A stretch of DNA of 64,000 nucleotides from Fibrobacter succinogenes (lineage in GTDB: Bacteria > Fibrobacterota > Fibrobacteria > Fibrobacterales > Fibrobacteraceae): NCBI GenBank assembly GCA_902794535.1, contig CADBHQ010000028.1, positions 1-64,000 of the forward strand. The letters run 5' to 3'. Made by a program: the position numbers and the translations under genes. Numbering within the stretch: position 1 is the stretch's first letter; each line of letters begins with the position of its first letter. The notes beneath the pieces were generated by a model. That model did no database searches. It had not been told where the DNA came from and saw nothing but the letters and a program-made list of their open reading frames with translations. Shown piece after piece: positions 9,901-18,357 of this stretch.

Positions 9901-11262
9901 TACGCCCGTATACAGCGGATGGACGTCTTTGCCGACATTTTGCCCCCAGATGGAACCGTCTATGCCGATGCTGTCGTTCTTGTAATTGTGGAGCTTTAAG
10001 GCGATAGAGCCGTCTTCAAGTTCCTTACTGGTGACAGAATAATCGTACTTGTAGCCCGATTCAGAAAGCGCGTAGGAGTTGATAATGTTGCAGGTTGAAT
10101 TGGTGTCGCACTGATAATACGGTTTAAGATTTTTTGTTGAGTCAATCGTCTGTTGCGTATAAAAGCTGTTGATGAGATTTAATTCGCTGGACTTGATCTT
10201 TACGACAAGTCCGTCGTAGCCGTATTGGAAGTCTATGTATTTATCCGAAAAATCGCCTTCGCTGTATGAGTTGATGATGTTCAGTTCGGTGCCGTTGACG
10301 GTAGTGACTAATCCGCCGATATCTCCGGTTGCGGAATAAAGTTTGCCGGTATTATAAGATTGGATGATGTTTGAGTATTCGGGGATTCTAGGGTAACGGT
10401 CTATTCCTTGAATTGAGCCGATTAAACCGGCAACACTGGATTCATCGCTAGATAGGTTGCCGGAGTTGTAGCTGTTTTTCACTTGTAAAACTCTCGTCGT
10501 TGAGGCAAGGCCTGCAGCAGAACCTCCGCCCTTGATGTTGGCTGAGTTGTAGCTGTTTATGATAAACAACGTGTCGTTACCGGAATTGCCGACTAGTCCT
10601 CCTGCGGAGGCTGAAATTTTGGTGCGGATTTTTCCGGAATTATGGGAGTTTTCGATAATCATTTTACTGCCGTTCCAGCCCACAAGTCCACCGATTACAC
10701 CCCAGCCTTCAATTGTCGCATTGGTGTAGCAATTGGAAATCTTTATATAGGCAGCAGTGGTGGTGGTGGTAGCGAAGATACTTCCTATATTGGGATCTCG
10801 ATTTCCTTGATATTTACCGTAAAAATAGGAGTCCTCGATGCCGAGGTCTTTAACAACGGCGCTATCGCCATTGGCGGCGAAACCAACCCCCGAGAATAGC
10901 CCCACCATCATTAAAGTCGTGTCGTTCACATAAAGACCCGAAATGGTCTTGCCGTTTCCGTCAAAGAGTCCTGCAAAGCTAACGGGAGTCCAGGCGACAA
11001 GATCTTGCGCTTTAGGATTCAAATCACCGTAAGAATCCAAGACGTTCTTGTTGATGACGATGTTGTCGGTGAGCTTTGCACAAACGAGGGCCGGATTGTC
11101 GTAAGAGCGCTGATTCAAAATTTCGGCAAAACCGAACAGTTCCTTGGCGGTGCCAATCTGGTAACATCCGTCTTTCAGGGATGGTTTTTTAGGTGTAATT
11201 GTTGCGGCTGCTACAAAACCAACACAGATCAGTAAATACCCAAAACACTTTTTTATACCCAT
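6904..11262 (-). CDS. Giant secreted GLUG-repeat protein with three homologous modules and a sorting-like C-terminus
   Basis: A 1452-residue protein with a signal peptide (MGIKKCFGYLLICVGFVAAA). It has three modules of about 440 residues, each opening with DGC(Y/F)(Q/E)IG.A.EL(F/Y).FA and CAKLTADI-like blocks (near 11160, 9850 and 8520). Each contains runs of GGLVG/NSYN repeats, the GLUG pattern. Between modules two and three is an InlB/Flg_new-like repeat (PERDGYLFAGWYDN). A serine-rich linker then leads to a C-terminal beta domain ending RSGRYIVRIKAQNQSVIVK, resembling a type IX secretion C-terminal domain. The start at 11262 is chosen for GAGGAG upstream; an earlier in-frame ATG lacks one. 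Probable surface adhesin or matrix protein; its ligand is unknown. Confidence 0.85.
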   Translation of the reverse strand: MGIKKCFGYLLICVGFVAAATITPKKPSLKDGCYQIGTAKELFGFAEILNQRSYDNPALVCAKLTDNIVINKNVLDSYGDLNPKAQDLVAWTPVSFAGLFDGNGKTISGLYVNDTTLMMVGLFSGVGFAANGDSAVVKDLGIEDSYFYGKYQGNRDPNIGSIFATTTTTAAYIKISNCYTNATIEGWGVIGGLVGWNGSKMIIENSHNSGKIRTKISASAGGLVGNSGNDTLFIINSYNSANIKGGGSAAGLASTTRVLQVKNSYNSGNLSSDESSVAGLIGSIQGIDRYPRIPEYSNIIQSYNTGKLYSATGDIGGLVTTVNGTELNIINSYSEGDFSDKYIDFQYGYDGLVVKIKSSELNLINSFYTQQTIDSTKNLKPYYQCDTNSTCNIINSYALSESGYKYDYSVTSKELEDGSIALKLHNYKNDSIGIDGSIWGQNVGKDVHPLYTGVVEFNTVEAHITPTIPALVDGCYEIGNADELYGFAAVVNGTDSTSAKPSACGKLTADIVVNERLIIDGKYINERGRRLAEWTPINDFEGIFDGQNHIISGLYNYQPKGDSVGFFNHTGKQSITNKVEIKNLGFKDSYVKGITVGGFVGRAHSSIEISNSFFEGIIEGDYTSGFIGHASEFNSSSKQKALLSIKNCHNRAIFNTLFTAAGLVQNVDNYKEVRIENCSNTSKLLSKRIPTTYGLIAYFSRSNVSIVNSYNASSVIDPTYYNGFVGFFVGHYNGETIAIRNSYDVGDLSKKFLFKGLLYNEVNEDFLTIDHCFYRTDSISNNAGSPATLEEFENGTIAAELHNYKKNGVDGSVWGQNVGTDPIPTLSGTIKGYAPTISKLVLHTFEGDTVEYVDYYVEGHKIYPPKPERDGYLFAGWYDNEKREGDAILAINTKDSGDINLYAKWFELKTPKLVDGCFEIGTAEELYQFAYYVNDTTRTNIKDPLCAKLTADIIVNKNVLASSETLNEDASNFIRWEPIQYFSGTFDGQGHSISGLYFYDMQYYKNVGLFGSINSYDFDVWKGTDTTTIKDLTLKDSYFEAMENVAGIAGQITRLVTVFENVHNEALVKAGQYAGGLVGRTEYNGYPVVLNSSNKGNIHAVSGTVAGLVGYSLTGTRIKNSYNAGNIYGGGSGGLGGYIAGDLMDDDNGYSLIEFSYNSGLISGETNVGGLFSTCKPCKLIQTANEGTVIAEYGLGGLSAELTGDIYNSYNAGKIKAETEIGGLVGHANSVNITNSFNTQEIPSGNYNNGGVIGDYEGYLVQNVTNSFFINADPDNNFQQIQVTAKDFADGTVLKALQDYTDSVIDGKCWIQNIGKDAHPVLKGMTIIAISSSSETSSSSSEAKSSSSSVKETSSSSEGAKSSSSKEPKSSSSGKNSIVESLVLDFHYNLSIDHRIISITGIPANTYVALFDMNGTLVDWKLTESNGATLAAPRSGRYIVRIKAQNQSVIVK

Positions 11263-11369
11263 GTTTTTCTCCTCAAAACAAGTTTTTTTAATAAACCTGT
11301 ATGTGTTAAATATAACAAGAATTATTGACATGCGCTTTGGCGATGGCTAAATTTTGGGTTAAGGTGAAA

Positions 11370-12863
11370 ATGATGCGAAAATTCCTCCTCCCATTTTTTT
11401 TAGCGTTTTACGCGCTCGTCCTGGTTTCTTGCGAAAGTAAACAGGCGATAATCCCCAACAAAGTCCACAGCATTAACGATCTCGGCCACAAAAAAGTGGG
11501 CGTGCAGATTGGCAACACCGCCGACATTTACGCGTCCGATTTCGGCGGCGACACGGCAAAAATCGACGTGGATCGCTACACGAAACTGGCCGATGCCGTG
11601 CAGGCGCTGTTGCAGGGGAAAATCGATGCGGTCATGAGTGACGACCAGCCGGCCAAGGCCTTTGTGCGGCAGAATCCGTCGCTCCGCATTCTCGAAGAAG
11701 TCTTTGTCGAAGAAATGTACGCGGGCGTGGTCGCGAAGGGCAACGAAGCGCTGCTCGATACGGTGAACCAGGCGCTTGCCCAGATGAAACTGGACGGAAC
11801 CTATGATTCCCTTTTCAATACCTACATCAACCGCACAGGAAATTTCCATTACCAGAAGAAGGTAACCGAAGGCCCGAAGCTGGTGCTTTCAACGAACGCC
11901 CAGTTCCCGCCATACGAATACTACGAAAACGCCAAAATTACCGGTTTCGATATCGAAGTGGTCAACTATATTGCCGACTTCATGAACCGCACGGTTGAAA
12001 TCCAGGATATCGAATTCGATGCGATTATCAATGCGGTTTCTTCGGGCAAGGCCGATGTGGGTTTTGCGGGCTTTACCGTGACCGAAGAACGCAAGAAGTC
12101 CATCAATTTCACGACTCCGTATACGCTTTCAAAGATTGTGGTGATTGTCCGCGGTGACGAGGCTGTCCAAAGTGAAGAATCCTTCGTTGATCACCTGCAC
12201 AAGAATTTTGTGAAAGAGGACCGCTGGAAGTTCATTGTCACAGGCCTTTGCAACACGCTGATTATTTCGTTCTTTGCTGCCCTCCTCGGCATTTTGATTG
12301 GCTTTGTGATTGCGCAAATCCGCACCAGCAACGAATTCAATGGCCGCCATAAGGTTCTGAATGGAATTGCCAGGGTGTACCTCGCGGTGATTCGCGGAAC
12401 GCCGATGATGATCCAGCTGCTCATCATCTATTACATCGTGTTCTCGTCAGTGAACGTAAACAAGATTTTGGTGGCGATTGTCGCTTTCGGCGTAAACTCC
12501 GGTGCCTACGTCTCCGAAATTATCCGCAGCGGTATCAAGGGCGTAGATCCCGGACAGATTGAAGCGGGCCGTAGCCTTGGCCTCAAGTTCCGCACGATTC
12601 TTTACAGCATCGTTTACCCGCAGGCTTTCAAGAATTCGCTCCCGGCACTCACGAACGAATTTATCTCGCTCATCAAGGAAACGTCCATTTGCGGCTACAT
12701 CGGCTTGACCGACTTAACTCGCGGTGGTGACATTATCCGCAGCATGACCTACGAGGCCATGCTCCCGCTCCTTGCTGTAGCGGCCATCTACTTTATCCTT
12801 GTGGCAGGACTTTCGTCTTGCGTTGCAAAGCTTGAAAAGAGGTTGAAGAAAAATGAACGCTAA
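11370..12863 (+). CDS. Amino-acid ABC importer: substrate-binding domain (lobes in permuted order) fused to permease
   Basis: A 497-residue fusion. [21 protein letters not shown] is a lipoprotein signal. Residues about 37-122 match the second lobe of SBP_bac_3 proteins ([37 protein letters not shown]). Residues 123-153 match its C-terminal helices ([24 protein letters not shown]). Only then, at 168-261, comes the first lobe ([46 protein letters not shown]). From about 288 follows a HisM/GlnP-type permease with the EAA loop [20 protein letters not shown]. The lobe order is therefore swapped relative to the family. The start is ATG 11370 after AAGGTG. It overlaps the ATPase gene by 11 nt. The substrate is a polar amino acid, not resolvable further. 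Confidence 0.9.
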   Translation: MMRKFLLPFFLAFYALVLVSCESKQAIIPNKVHSINDLGHKKVGVQIGNTADIYASDFGGDTAKIDVDRYTKLADAVQALLQGKIDAVMSDDQPAKAFVRQNPSLRILEEVFVEEMYAGVVAKGNEALLDTVNQALAQMKLDGTYDSLFNTYINRTGNFHYQKKVTEGPKLVLSTNAQFPPYEYYENAKITGFDIEVVNYIADFMNRTVEIQDIEFDAIINAVSSGKADVGFAGFTVTEERKKSINFTTPYTLSKIVVIVRGDEAVQSEESFVDHLHKNFVKEDRWKFIVTGLCNTLIISFFAALLGILIGFVIAQIRTSNEFNGRHKVLNGIARVYLAVIRGTPMMIQLLIIYYIVFSSVNVNKILVAIVAFGVNSGAYVSEIIRSGIKGVDPGQIEAGRSLGLKFRTILYSIVYPQAFKNSLPALTNEFISLIKETSICGYIGLTDLTRGGDIIRSMTYEAMLPLLAVAAIYFILVAGLSSCVAKLEKRLKKNER

Positions 12864-13599
12864 TGCAGAAACTTTAATCCGGGTCAAGGACCTTTGCAAA
12901 GCCTACGGCGATAAGCAGATTCTCAAGGGGATTTCTTTAGACATCCACCGCGGTGACGTGATTGCGATTATCGGGCCTTCGGGCTGCGGCAAGTCCACAT
13001 TCCTCCGCCAGCTGAACCTGCTCGAAATTCCGACGAGCGGCGACATCCTGTTAGATGGCAAGAGCATCTTGGCGAAGGGTGTTTCGAAGCCAGATGTTCG
13101 CAGGCGTGTGGGCATGGTGTTCCAGCAGTTCAACCTGTTCAAGAACATGACGGCTCTCAAGAACATCATGTTCGCCCCGATGAAACTGGGGCTCATGACC
13201 AAGGCCGAAGCAGAAAAACGTGCGAAGGAACTTCTGGACCGTGTAGGACTTTTGGATAGAGCGGACCATTATCCGGCGCAACTTTCCGGTGGCCAGCAGC
13301 AGCGCATTGCGATTGCACGCGCCATGGCCATGCAGCCCGAGGCAATCCTTTTTGACGAACCCACCAGCGCCTTGGACCCCGAAATGGTTGGCGAAGTCCT
13401 CAAGATCATGAAGGACTTGGCTAAATCCGGCATGACGATGGTCGTGGTGACGCACGAAATGAGCTTCGCCCGCGAAGTCGCAAACCGCGTGCTGTTCTTT
13501 GCCGACGGCTATGTCAAGGAAGACGGCACCCCCGAAGAAATCTTCGACAATCCGAAAGACGCCCGCCTCAAGGAATTCCTCTCGGCATTAAAAAAGTAA
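12853..13599 (+). CDS. Polar amino-acid ABC transporter ATP-binding protein (GlnQ-like)
   Basis: A 248-residue ATPase that powers the importer encoded just upstream; the reading frames overlap by 11 nt, implying translational coupling. All motifs are present: Walker [11 protein letters not shown]-loop VFQQFNLF, signature LSGGQQQR, Walker [13 protein letters not shown] and the switch histidine in VVVTHEMSF. Length and sequence fit the GlnQ/HisP/ArtP group. A stem-loop with a T run follows at 13649-13680 and closes the two-gene operon. Substrate specificity lies in the partner protein and cannot be inferred here. Confidence 0.95.
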   Translation: MNANAETLIRVKDLCKAYGDKQILKGISLDIHRGDVIAIIGPSGCGKSTFLRQLNLLEIPTSGDILLDGKSILAKGVSKPDVRRRVGMVFQQFNLFKNMTALKNIMFAPMKLGLMTKAEAEKRAKELLDRVGLLDRADHYPAQLSGGQQQRIAIARAMAMQPEAILFDEPTSALDPEMVGEVLKIMKDLAKSGMTMVVVTHEMSFAREVANRVLFFADGYVKEDGTPEEIFDNPKDARLKEFLSALKK

Positions 13600-13636
13600 T
13601 TATGGTGGGGGCTCCGCCCCCTAACACCCCGGGGTA

Positions 13637-13680
13637 CCACACGGATTGGGAATCACTAACGTGATTCCTGTTTTTTTTTG
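13637..13680 (+). terminator. Stem-loop terminator carrying a CCACACGG/TAAC-loop repeat element (copy A)
   Basis: CCACACGG (13637-13644), four bases, an 8-bp stem GGAATCAC/GTGATTCC with loop TAAC (13657-13660), TG, then nine T residues. It serves as a rho-independent terminator for the ABC operon. It is also one of four copies in 2.5 kb with fixed flanks and loop but different stems. Confidence 0.75.
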
Positions 13681-13759
13681 TTTGAAAAAAAACGCTTTAT
13701 TACTTGATTTTATGTCAAATCTGATATATATTTGTGAATATGAGTCGTAGGATTAGTTT

Positions 13760-14046
13760 ATGGATAAGTTGAAGAAAGAAAGACTGCAGAAGAAGGGGTG
13801 GAAAGTCGGAGATGTCGACGAGTTTTTAGGGTTGAGTCCTGCTGAAACTTGGCTAAGGCGTTGGTCGCCAAACGGAAAGCTCTCGGCGAAACGCAAGTCT
13901 CTGCCGCAATTATCGCGAAAACGAGCCAGTCTCGTTACGCCAAAGTGGAACATGCGGACTCCAGCGTTTCCCTTGAACTGATGATCAAGATGTTCTTCGC
14001 GTTAGGAGCAACCAAGAAAGAATTGCTGAAGACCCTTTCGGCTTAA
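13760..14046 (+). pseudogene. XRE/HigA-like DNA-binding protein, frame-disrupted
   Basis: The first frame (ATG 13760) reads MDKLKKERLQKKGWKVGDVD then EFLGLSPAE; a second frame then continues LAKALVAKRKALGETQ, SQSRYAKVE and ends LGATKKELLKTLSA at 14046. Together they match small XRE antitoxin-like regulators in which a VE-K-L helix of about eight residues joins the two parts. That helix (about 25 nt) is missing at 13844-13848, and the frame has shifted. No toxin gene adjoins it. An AGGA sequence lies 7 nt before the ATG and a TATATT box lies further upstream. Either a decayed regulator or an assembly deletion; the resemblance to the argH lesion is notable. Confidence 0.72.
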
Positions 14047-14058
14047 CATAAAAAAGGT

Positions 14059-14643
14059 CTACTCTCGCACAATTTCTACGGTAGCCAGTTCCTTGCCGGT
14101 TTCCAGGTGATGTACGCTGAATCGCGGGGGAGTGGTGCTGCTCTTGCCAGAGCCGAAGGTTTCGTAGAGTCCGAATGTCGGCGGGTTTCCGCCCTTGGGC
14201 AGGCTCGTGGAGCCGGGGTTCAGGCAGTAGACGCCATCGGCGTTCTTTTCGGCGGTAAAGATGTGCGTGTGCCCCGAAAAATACACGTCGGCCTTGTAGT
14301 GGCTGAACAGGTACGGGTCGTACAGGTGTCCGTGGCTCAAAAATAGGCGCAGTCCGTTTTCCTCGAATTCGGCGTAGTCCGCCAAACAGGGGAATCCCAG
14401 CACCATCTGGTCCACTTCGGCGTCGCAGTTGCCGCGAACGGCGGTAATCTTGTCCTTAAGCGGGCTCAAGAGCTCGACAACTCCCTGCGGGTCGTGTCCG
14501 CCGGGCAGCGGGTTCCGTGGACCGTGATAAAGAAGGTCGCCCAAAAGGAAAATGCGGTCGCATTTGAGCTTGTCGAGGTAAGAAAGCGCCATCTTGCAGG
14601 CGAAAGCAGAACCGTGGATGTCAGATAGGACTAAAGTGCGCAT
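14059..14643 (-). CDS. yfcE: YfcE-type metallophosphoesterase (phosphodiesterase)
   Basis: A 194-residue member of the calcineurin-like phosphoesterase family. The metal-binding blocks appear in order: SDIHGSAFA, GDLLYHGPRNPLPGGHDP, RGNCDAEVDQM, LSHGHLYDP and FSGHTHIF, followed by LNPGSTSLPK. The GDLLYHGPRN block is characteristic of E. coli YfcE, which hydrolyses phosphodiesters in vitro; the cellular substrate is unknown. The ATG at 14643 lies about 22 nt downstream of a TATATT box and has no good ribosome site. It sits alone on the minus strand, convergent with the broken XRE gene. Confidence 0.9.
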   Translation of the reverse strand: MRTLVLSDIHGSAFACKMALSYLDKLKCDRIFLLGDLLYHGPRNPLPGGHDPQGVVELLSPLKDKITAVRGNCDAEVDQMVLGFPCLADYAEFEENGLRLFLSHGHLYDPYLFSHYKADVYFSGHTHIFTAEKNADGVYCLNPGSTSLPKGGNPPTFGLYETFGSGKSSTTPPRFSVHHLETGKELATVEIVRE

Positions 14644-14682
14644 GATAATTTGTTTTTTTGATTAGAATATAGCTTTTAAGTG

Positions 14683-14768
14683 CCACACGGATTTTATTTT
14701 ACTAACGTAAAATCAGTTTATATAACTTTTTTTTCTAAAATGCCGTTAGGCATTTCCAGCCCGTGTGG
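14683..14768. repeat. Two inverted CCACACGG/TAAC-loop hairpin elements (copies B and D)
   Basis: Copy B (plus): CCACACGG 14683-14690, stem ATTTTAC/GTAAAAT, loop TAAC at 14703-14706. Copy D (minus): CCACACGG as complement of 14761-14768, stem GAAATGCC-like with loop TAAC (complement of 14745-14748). The two point at each other across a T-rich stretch between the phosphoesterase and lipoprotein genes. Confidence 0.65.
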
Positions 14769-14820
14769 TATTAAATTAAATTTGCTTAGTCTGAATTCTT
14801 GAGGTTCCGGGAGGTCTTCT

Positions 14821-15846
14821 GTGAAATATTTTGCTGCGTTGTTGCTTTCTGCCGTTTTGTTTGTCGCCTGCGGCGATGAATCTAGTAGCTCTGCGCCTGC
14901 TCCAGACCCGAGCGAAGAATCGTCTTCGTCACTTGAAAAGACAATGGAATCTAGTTCTTCGGCAAAGCCCACTTCTAGCGAAGACAAACCGTCTTCATCT
15001 TCTGCGAAAAAAGATAACTCTAGCAGCAGCGCTGTGAAGGCTTCATCTTCAAGCGTTACGCCGAAGTCGAGCAGCAGTGAAGAAGTGAAACAGTCTTCTT
15101 CAAGCGTTGTAGCTTCGAGCAGCAGCGTGGCTGAGCAGTCGAGCAGTAGCAAAAAGCAGAATCCTTGGGGTACAGATTCTGAATGGAGTCCGTTTAATTG
15201 CAGGGCTTTTGGTGGATGTCTTGAATTCACTGATGATAGAAATGGCCGTACTTACAAATACTTGAAGTTTGAAGGTAAAGATACCTCGGGAAAAGCAGCA
15301 ACGATTCATGCGATGGTAGAGAACCTGAATATCGGTGAAATGGTATATGGCTTTGAAGATCAAGAAGATGATACCAAGATTGAACGCTACTGCTATAAAA
15401 ATGATACGCTGAATTGTCATTATTACGGTGGCCTTTATCAGTGGGCTGAAATGATGCAGTTGCCGAACCGTTGCAATACGGAAAGCTGCGCGGATTTAAT
15501 CAAGCCCAATCATCAGGGAATTTGCCCTGACGGTTGGCGCTTGCTGACCTACAATGATTACTATATCGTTGTGAATAGCAATGGGAACAAAGATGGGGTG
15601 AAGGGTACCCGTTCTACGTTTGGTTTTGGTGGCAGCAATGATACCGGGTTTAGCCTTGTTGGGACAGGTTATAATTGGAATTACTCATTTAAAGAGTTGA
15701 ACGCTGGAACGTATTGGCATTATCCTGAAGAAGCCACAGAAGAAACATCTAAAGTTTCATATCAGTCTCCTAGTGAAAAATACAATCCAATTGCTCAAAA
15801 AATGAAAGTTTTTGGCTTTTCCGTCCGTTGTGTGATGGTTGAATAA
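14821..15846 (+). CDS. FISUMP-domain lipoprotein with poly-serine linker
   Basis: A protein of 341 residues that starts at GTG 14821, 7-10 nt after GGGAGG. The signal peptide ends in the lipobox VACG (LSAVLFVACGDE). A serine-rich linker of about 100 residues contains many SSSS runs. The C-terminal 220 residues are the Fibrobacter succinogenes major paralogous domain: FTDDRNGRTYKYLK, MVENLNIGEMV, YGGLYQWAEMMQLP, HQGICPDGWRLLTYNDY and the terminal FSVRCVMVE. These proteins are abundant surface lipoproteins of unknown function. A paralogue lies at 33261-34319. Both are followed by repeat-rich spacers containing GGGGCGTTGCGGGG. Confidence 0.92.
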   Translation: MKYFAALLLSAVLFVACGDESSSSAPAPDPSEESSSSLEKTMESSSSAKPTSSEDKPSSSSAKKDNSSSSAVKASSSSVTPKSSSSEEVKQSSSSVVASSSSVAEQSSSSKKQNPWGTDSEWSPFNCRAFGGCLEFTDDRNGRTYKYLKFEGKDTSGKAATIHAMVENLNIGEMVYGFEDQEDDTKIERYCYKNDTLNCHYYGGLYQWAEMMQLPNRCNTESCADLIKPNHQGICPDGWRLLTYNDYYIVVNSNGNKDGVKGTRSTFGFGGSNDTGFSLVGTGYNWNYSFKELNAGTYWHYPEEATEETSKVSYQSPSEKYNPIAQKMKVFGFSVRCVMVE

Positions 15847-16320
15847 CCATCTTTTGGCTCGGACGGGGAATGCTGATGCTGACCTTCGTCAGCATGACAA
15901 CTGGCGGAATAGGGGCAACGCGACAGCAGAAGAGAAATTGCTAAGGAAAGCGGAGGCGATTGCCTGACCGCAAAGCGAACATTCCGGAACGGCCATGTGA
16001 GCGTGCGGTGCAGGCCGAGGCGGAGCGTTCCTTTTTCAGGCATCAAAGGAGATGTCGGGGCAAGCCCGGCAAGACAATCGAAAACAGATTTTGCGTTAGC
16101 AAAATCCAATCCGTGTGGCCCCTTTTTACTGTTTCTCGGGTTTGAAAAGCTGATGCTGACCTTCGTCAGCATGACAGCGGGCGACGGGGCGTTGCGGGGT
16201 GTCCCCGCAGAGGGGGTGGAGAGCAACGAAGTGCGAACCAGGGGGAGACTTCCCCCCTTGGAAGTGGGGTCGGCCATAGCTTATTTTTTCCGTTTTTCGG
16301 CTTTGAGGGGCGATTTTCCA
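15847..16320. repeat. Repeat-rich spacer with no gene
   Basis: No credible gene lies here. It holds two copies of a 28-nt element beginning GCTGATGCTGACC (15872-15899 and 16149-16176), each with the hairpin ATGCTGAC/GTCAGCAT. It also holds copy C of the CCACACGG/TAAC hairpin (minus strand, 16087-16118) and a GC-rich stretch with GGGGCGTTGCGGGG (16185-16198) that reappears after the paralogous FISUMP gene near 34378. Confidence 0.65.
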
Positions 16321-16349
16321 TTGTCTGAAACATGAAAAAATGCTATATT
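16321..16349 (+). promoter_or_regulatory. Sigma-70 promoter of mdh
   Basis: TTGTCT at 16321-16326 and TATATT at 16344-16349 are 17 bp apart. Transcription would begin near 16356, giving a leader of about 37 nt with an AAGGAAGG ribosome site before the ATG at 16393. Confidence 0.7.
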
Positions 16350-16359
16350 TGTTCCGTAA

Positions 16360-17334
<975 letters not shown>

Positions 17335-17335
17335 C

Positions 17336-17384
17336 CGTTCGCGCCCAATCGTACTAAGTACGTACCCAAAGCGCTCACTCTCGC
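17336..17384. repeat. 49-nt repeat shared with the 3' flank of ddh (copy 1)
   Basis: It begins CGTTCGCGCCC directly after the mdh stop, contains the palindromic core GTACTAAGTACGTAC and ends CTCTCGC. The second copy (35690-35738) differs at about four positions. A similar stem-loop follows both copies. Confidence 0.7.
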
Positions 17385-17388
17385 AACC

Positions 17389-17410
17389 ACGCCTCGTTAA
17401 TACGAGGCGT
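17389..17410 (+). terminator. Stem-loop after mdh
   Basis: ACGCCTCG, loop TTAATA, CGAGGCGT, followed by TTGTTG. The T tract is weak. A structurally equivalent but sequence-diverged hairpin follows the repeat copy at ddh. Confidence 0.55.
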
Positions 17411-17466
17411 TTGTTGCTCACACCTAATAAGACCGCTCGGCTCTATCGCATTGAATTTTGATATAG

Positions 17467-17496
17467 AAAAAACCTCCGATTTAATCGGAGGTTTTT
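17467..17496. terminator. Bidirectional rho-independent terminator
   Basis: AAAAAACCTCCGAT, loop TTA, ATCGGAGGTTTTT. The A and T tracts on both sides fit termination of mdh (plus) and of the convergent barrel gene (minus). Confidence 0.85.
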
Positions 17497-17520
17497 CTCG
17501 TTTAAACTAGGTGAACTCGA

Positions 17521-18147
17521 CTACTTGTAGTTGAACCAGTAGCCGATGCCGACGACCAGGCGGGAGTTAGAGACGTCGCCGTGTTCGTACATGTTGGTCA
17601 GGCCGTGGGTGTACTTGAGGGAGAATTCAAGGCCGAAACCAAGGGTAAAGCCGAGGCCGCCGCCGATTTCGACGTTCAGGAGTTTCTGTTCGTCGACGCT
17701 GTCCCATTCTCCGGCAGCGCCGTAATAGTACTGTTCGAAGAGGTTGATGTCGATTGTTGCGCCGGCTTCGAAGAAGAATGCATTGGAAACGTAGAAACGT
17801 GCCATTGCGGGGACTTGGATAGCCAAACCGAAGGATGCGTCATCTTCAGCGTCGTTGGAATAGTGGGTGCCAAAGCCGGTGTCATCGTCACCATTGACAT
17901 AATTGGCGAAGCCGATCAACAGGCCTGCACCGGTATGGATGCCGAAGCGGTTGTTAACACCGATCAAGGCATTGAAAGAAAGGACAATGTTGGAATAGGA
18001 ATAGTCTCCAAAATCCGGAGCGTTATCACCCTTGAGGAACACGGTTGCTTCGTCCAAGTAAATGCCGAAAATGTTCGGCTTGTTGAAGTCTGCGAAGGCG
18101 TTGGAAAATGCCATCAGGAAGACGGCGATTGCGAGGAGTTTTTTCAT
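17521..18147 (-). CDS. Small outer-membrane beta-barrel protein, function unknown
   Basis: A 208-residue protein starting at ATG 18147 (MKKLLAIAVFLMAFSNAFA signal peptide) after AAAAAAGGA. The mature part alternates aromatic and glycine-rich strands (GVNNRFGIHTGAGLLIGF, IGGGLGFTLGFGLEFSLKY) and ends in a strand GIGYWFNYK with a terminal aromatic, as in barrels inserted by the Bam machinery. No family is recognised. It is convergent with mdh, and its upstream region (18148-18357) is AT-rich with no other gene. Confidence 0.75.
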   Translation of the reverse strand: MKKLLAIAVFLMAFSNAFADFNKPNIFGIYLDEATVFLKGDNAPDFGDYSYSNIVLSFNALIGVNNRFGIHTGAGLLIGFANYVNGDDDTGFGTHYSNDAEDDASFGLAIQVPAMARFYVSNAFFFEAGATIDINLFEQYYYGAAGEWDSVDEQKLLNVEIGGGLGFTLGFGLEFSLKYTHGLTNMYEHGDVSNSRLVVGIGYWFNYK

Positions 18148-18357
18148 ATTTTTTCCTTTTTTACTTTGTTCTTGCAAATAACCTAACCGGTTTTCGCTTG
18201 AGATGCAATGTAGTAAAAAAGTATTCTTTCGCAAGTATATGCGCGATAAAAAGTATGAAAGTGTGATTGTGGACAAATAAATTTAGTGAAAATCATGAAA
18301 AAACCTTGCTAATTAAGTATTTTTTGCTAAAATGTGGACTTTTAATAAAAATTTTTG

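Noticed and set aside
13740..13772. Ten-codon open frame (MSRRISLWIS) starting 7 nt after a TATATT box before the XRE gene
   Set aside because: It fits the leaderless spacing, but nothing else supports a leader peptide, and the XRE start has its own ribosome site.
14737..14768. Integron attC-like core (GTTAGGC / GCCTAAC) in the TAAC-loop hairpins
   Set aside because: Only one of four copies fits the attC core consensus; elements are about 40 nt, lack the paired L boxes, and no integrase is present.
15847..16320. Possible CRISPR or insertion sequence because of clustered repeats
   Set aside because: Repeats are of different kinds and irregularly spaced, with no spacers of constant length and no transposase or cas genes.
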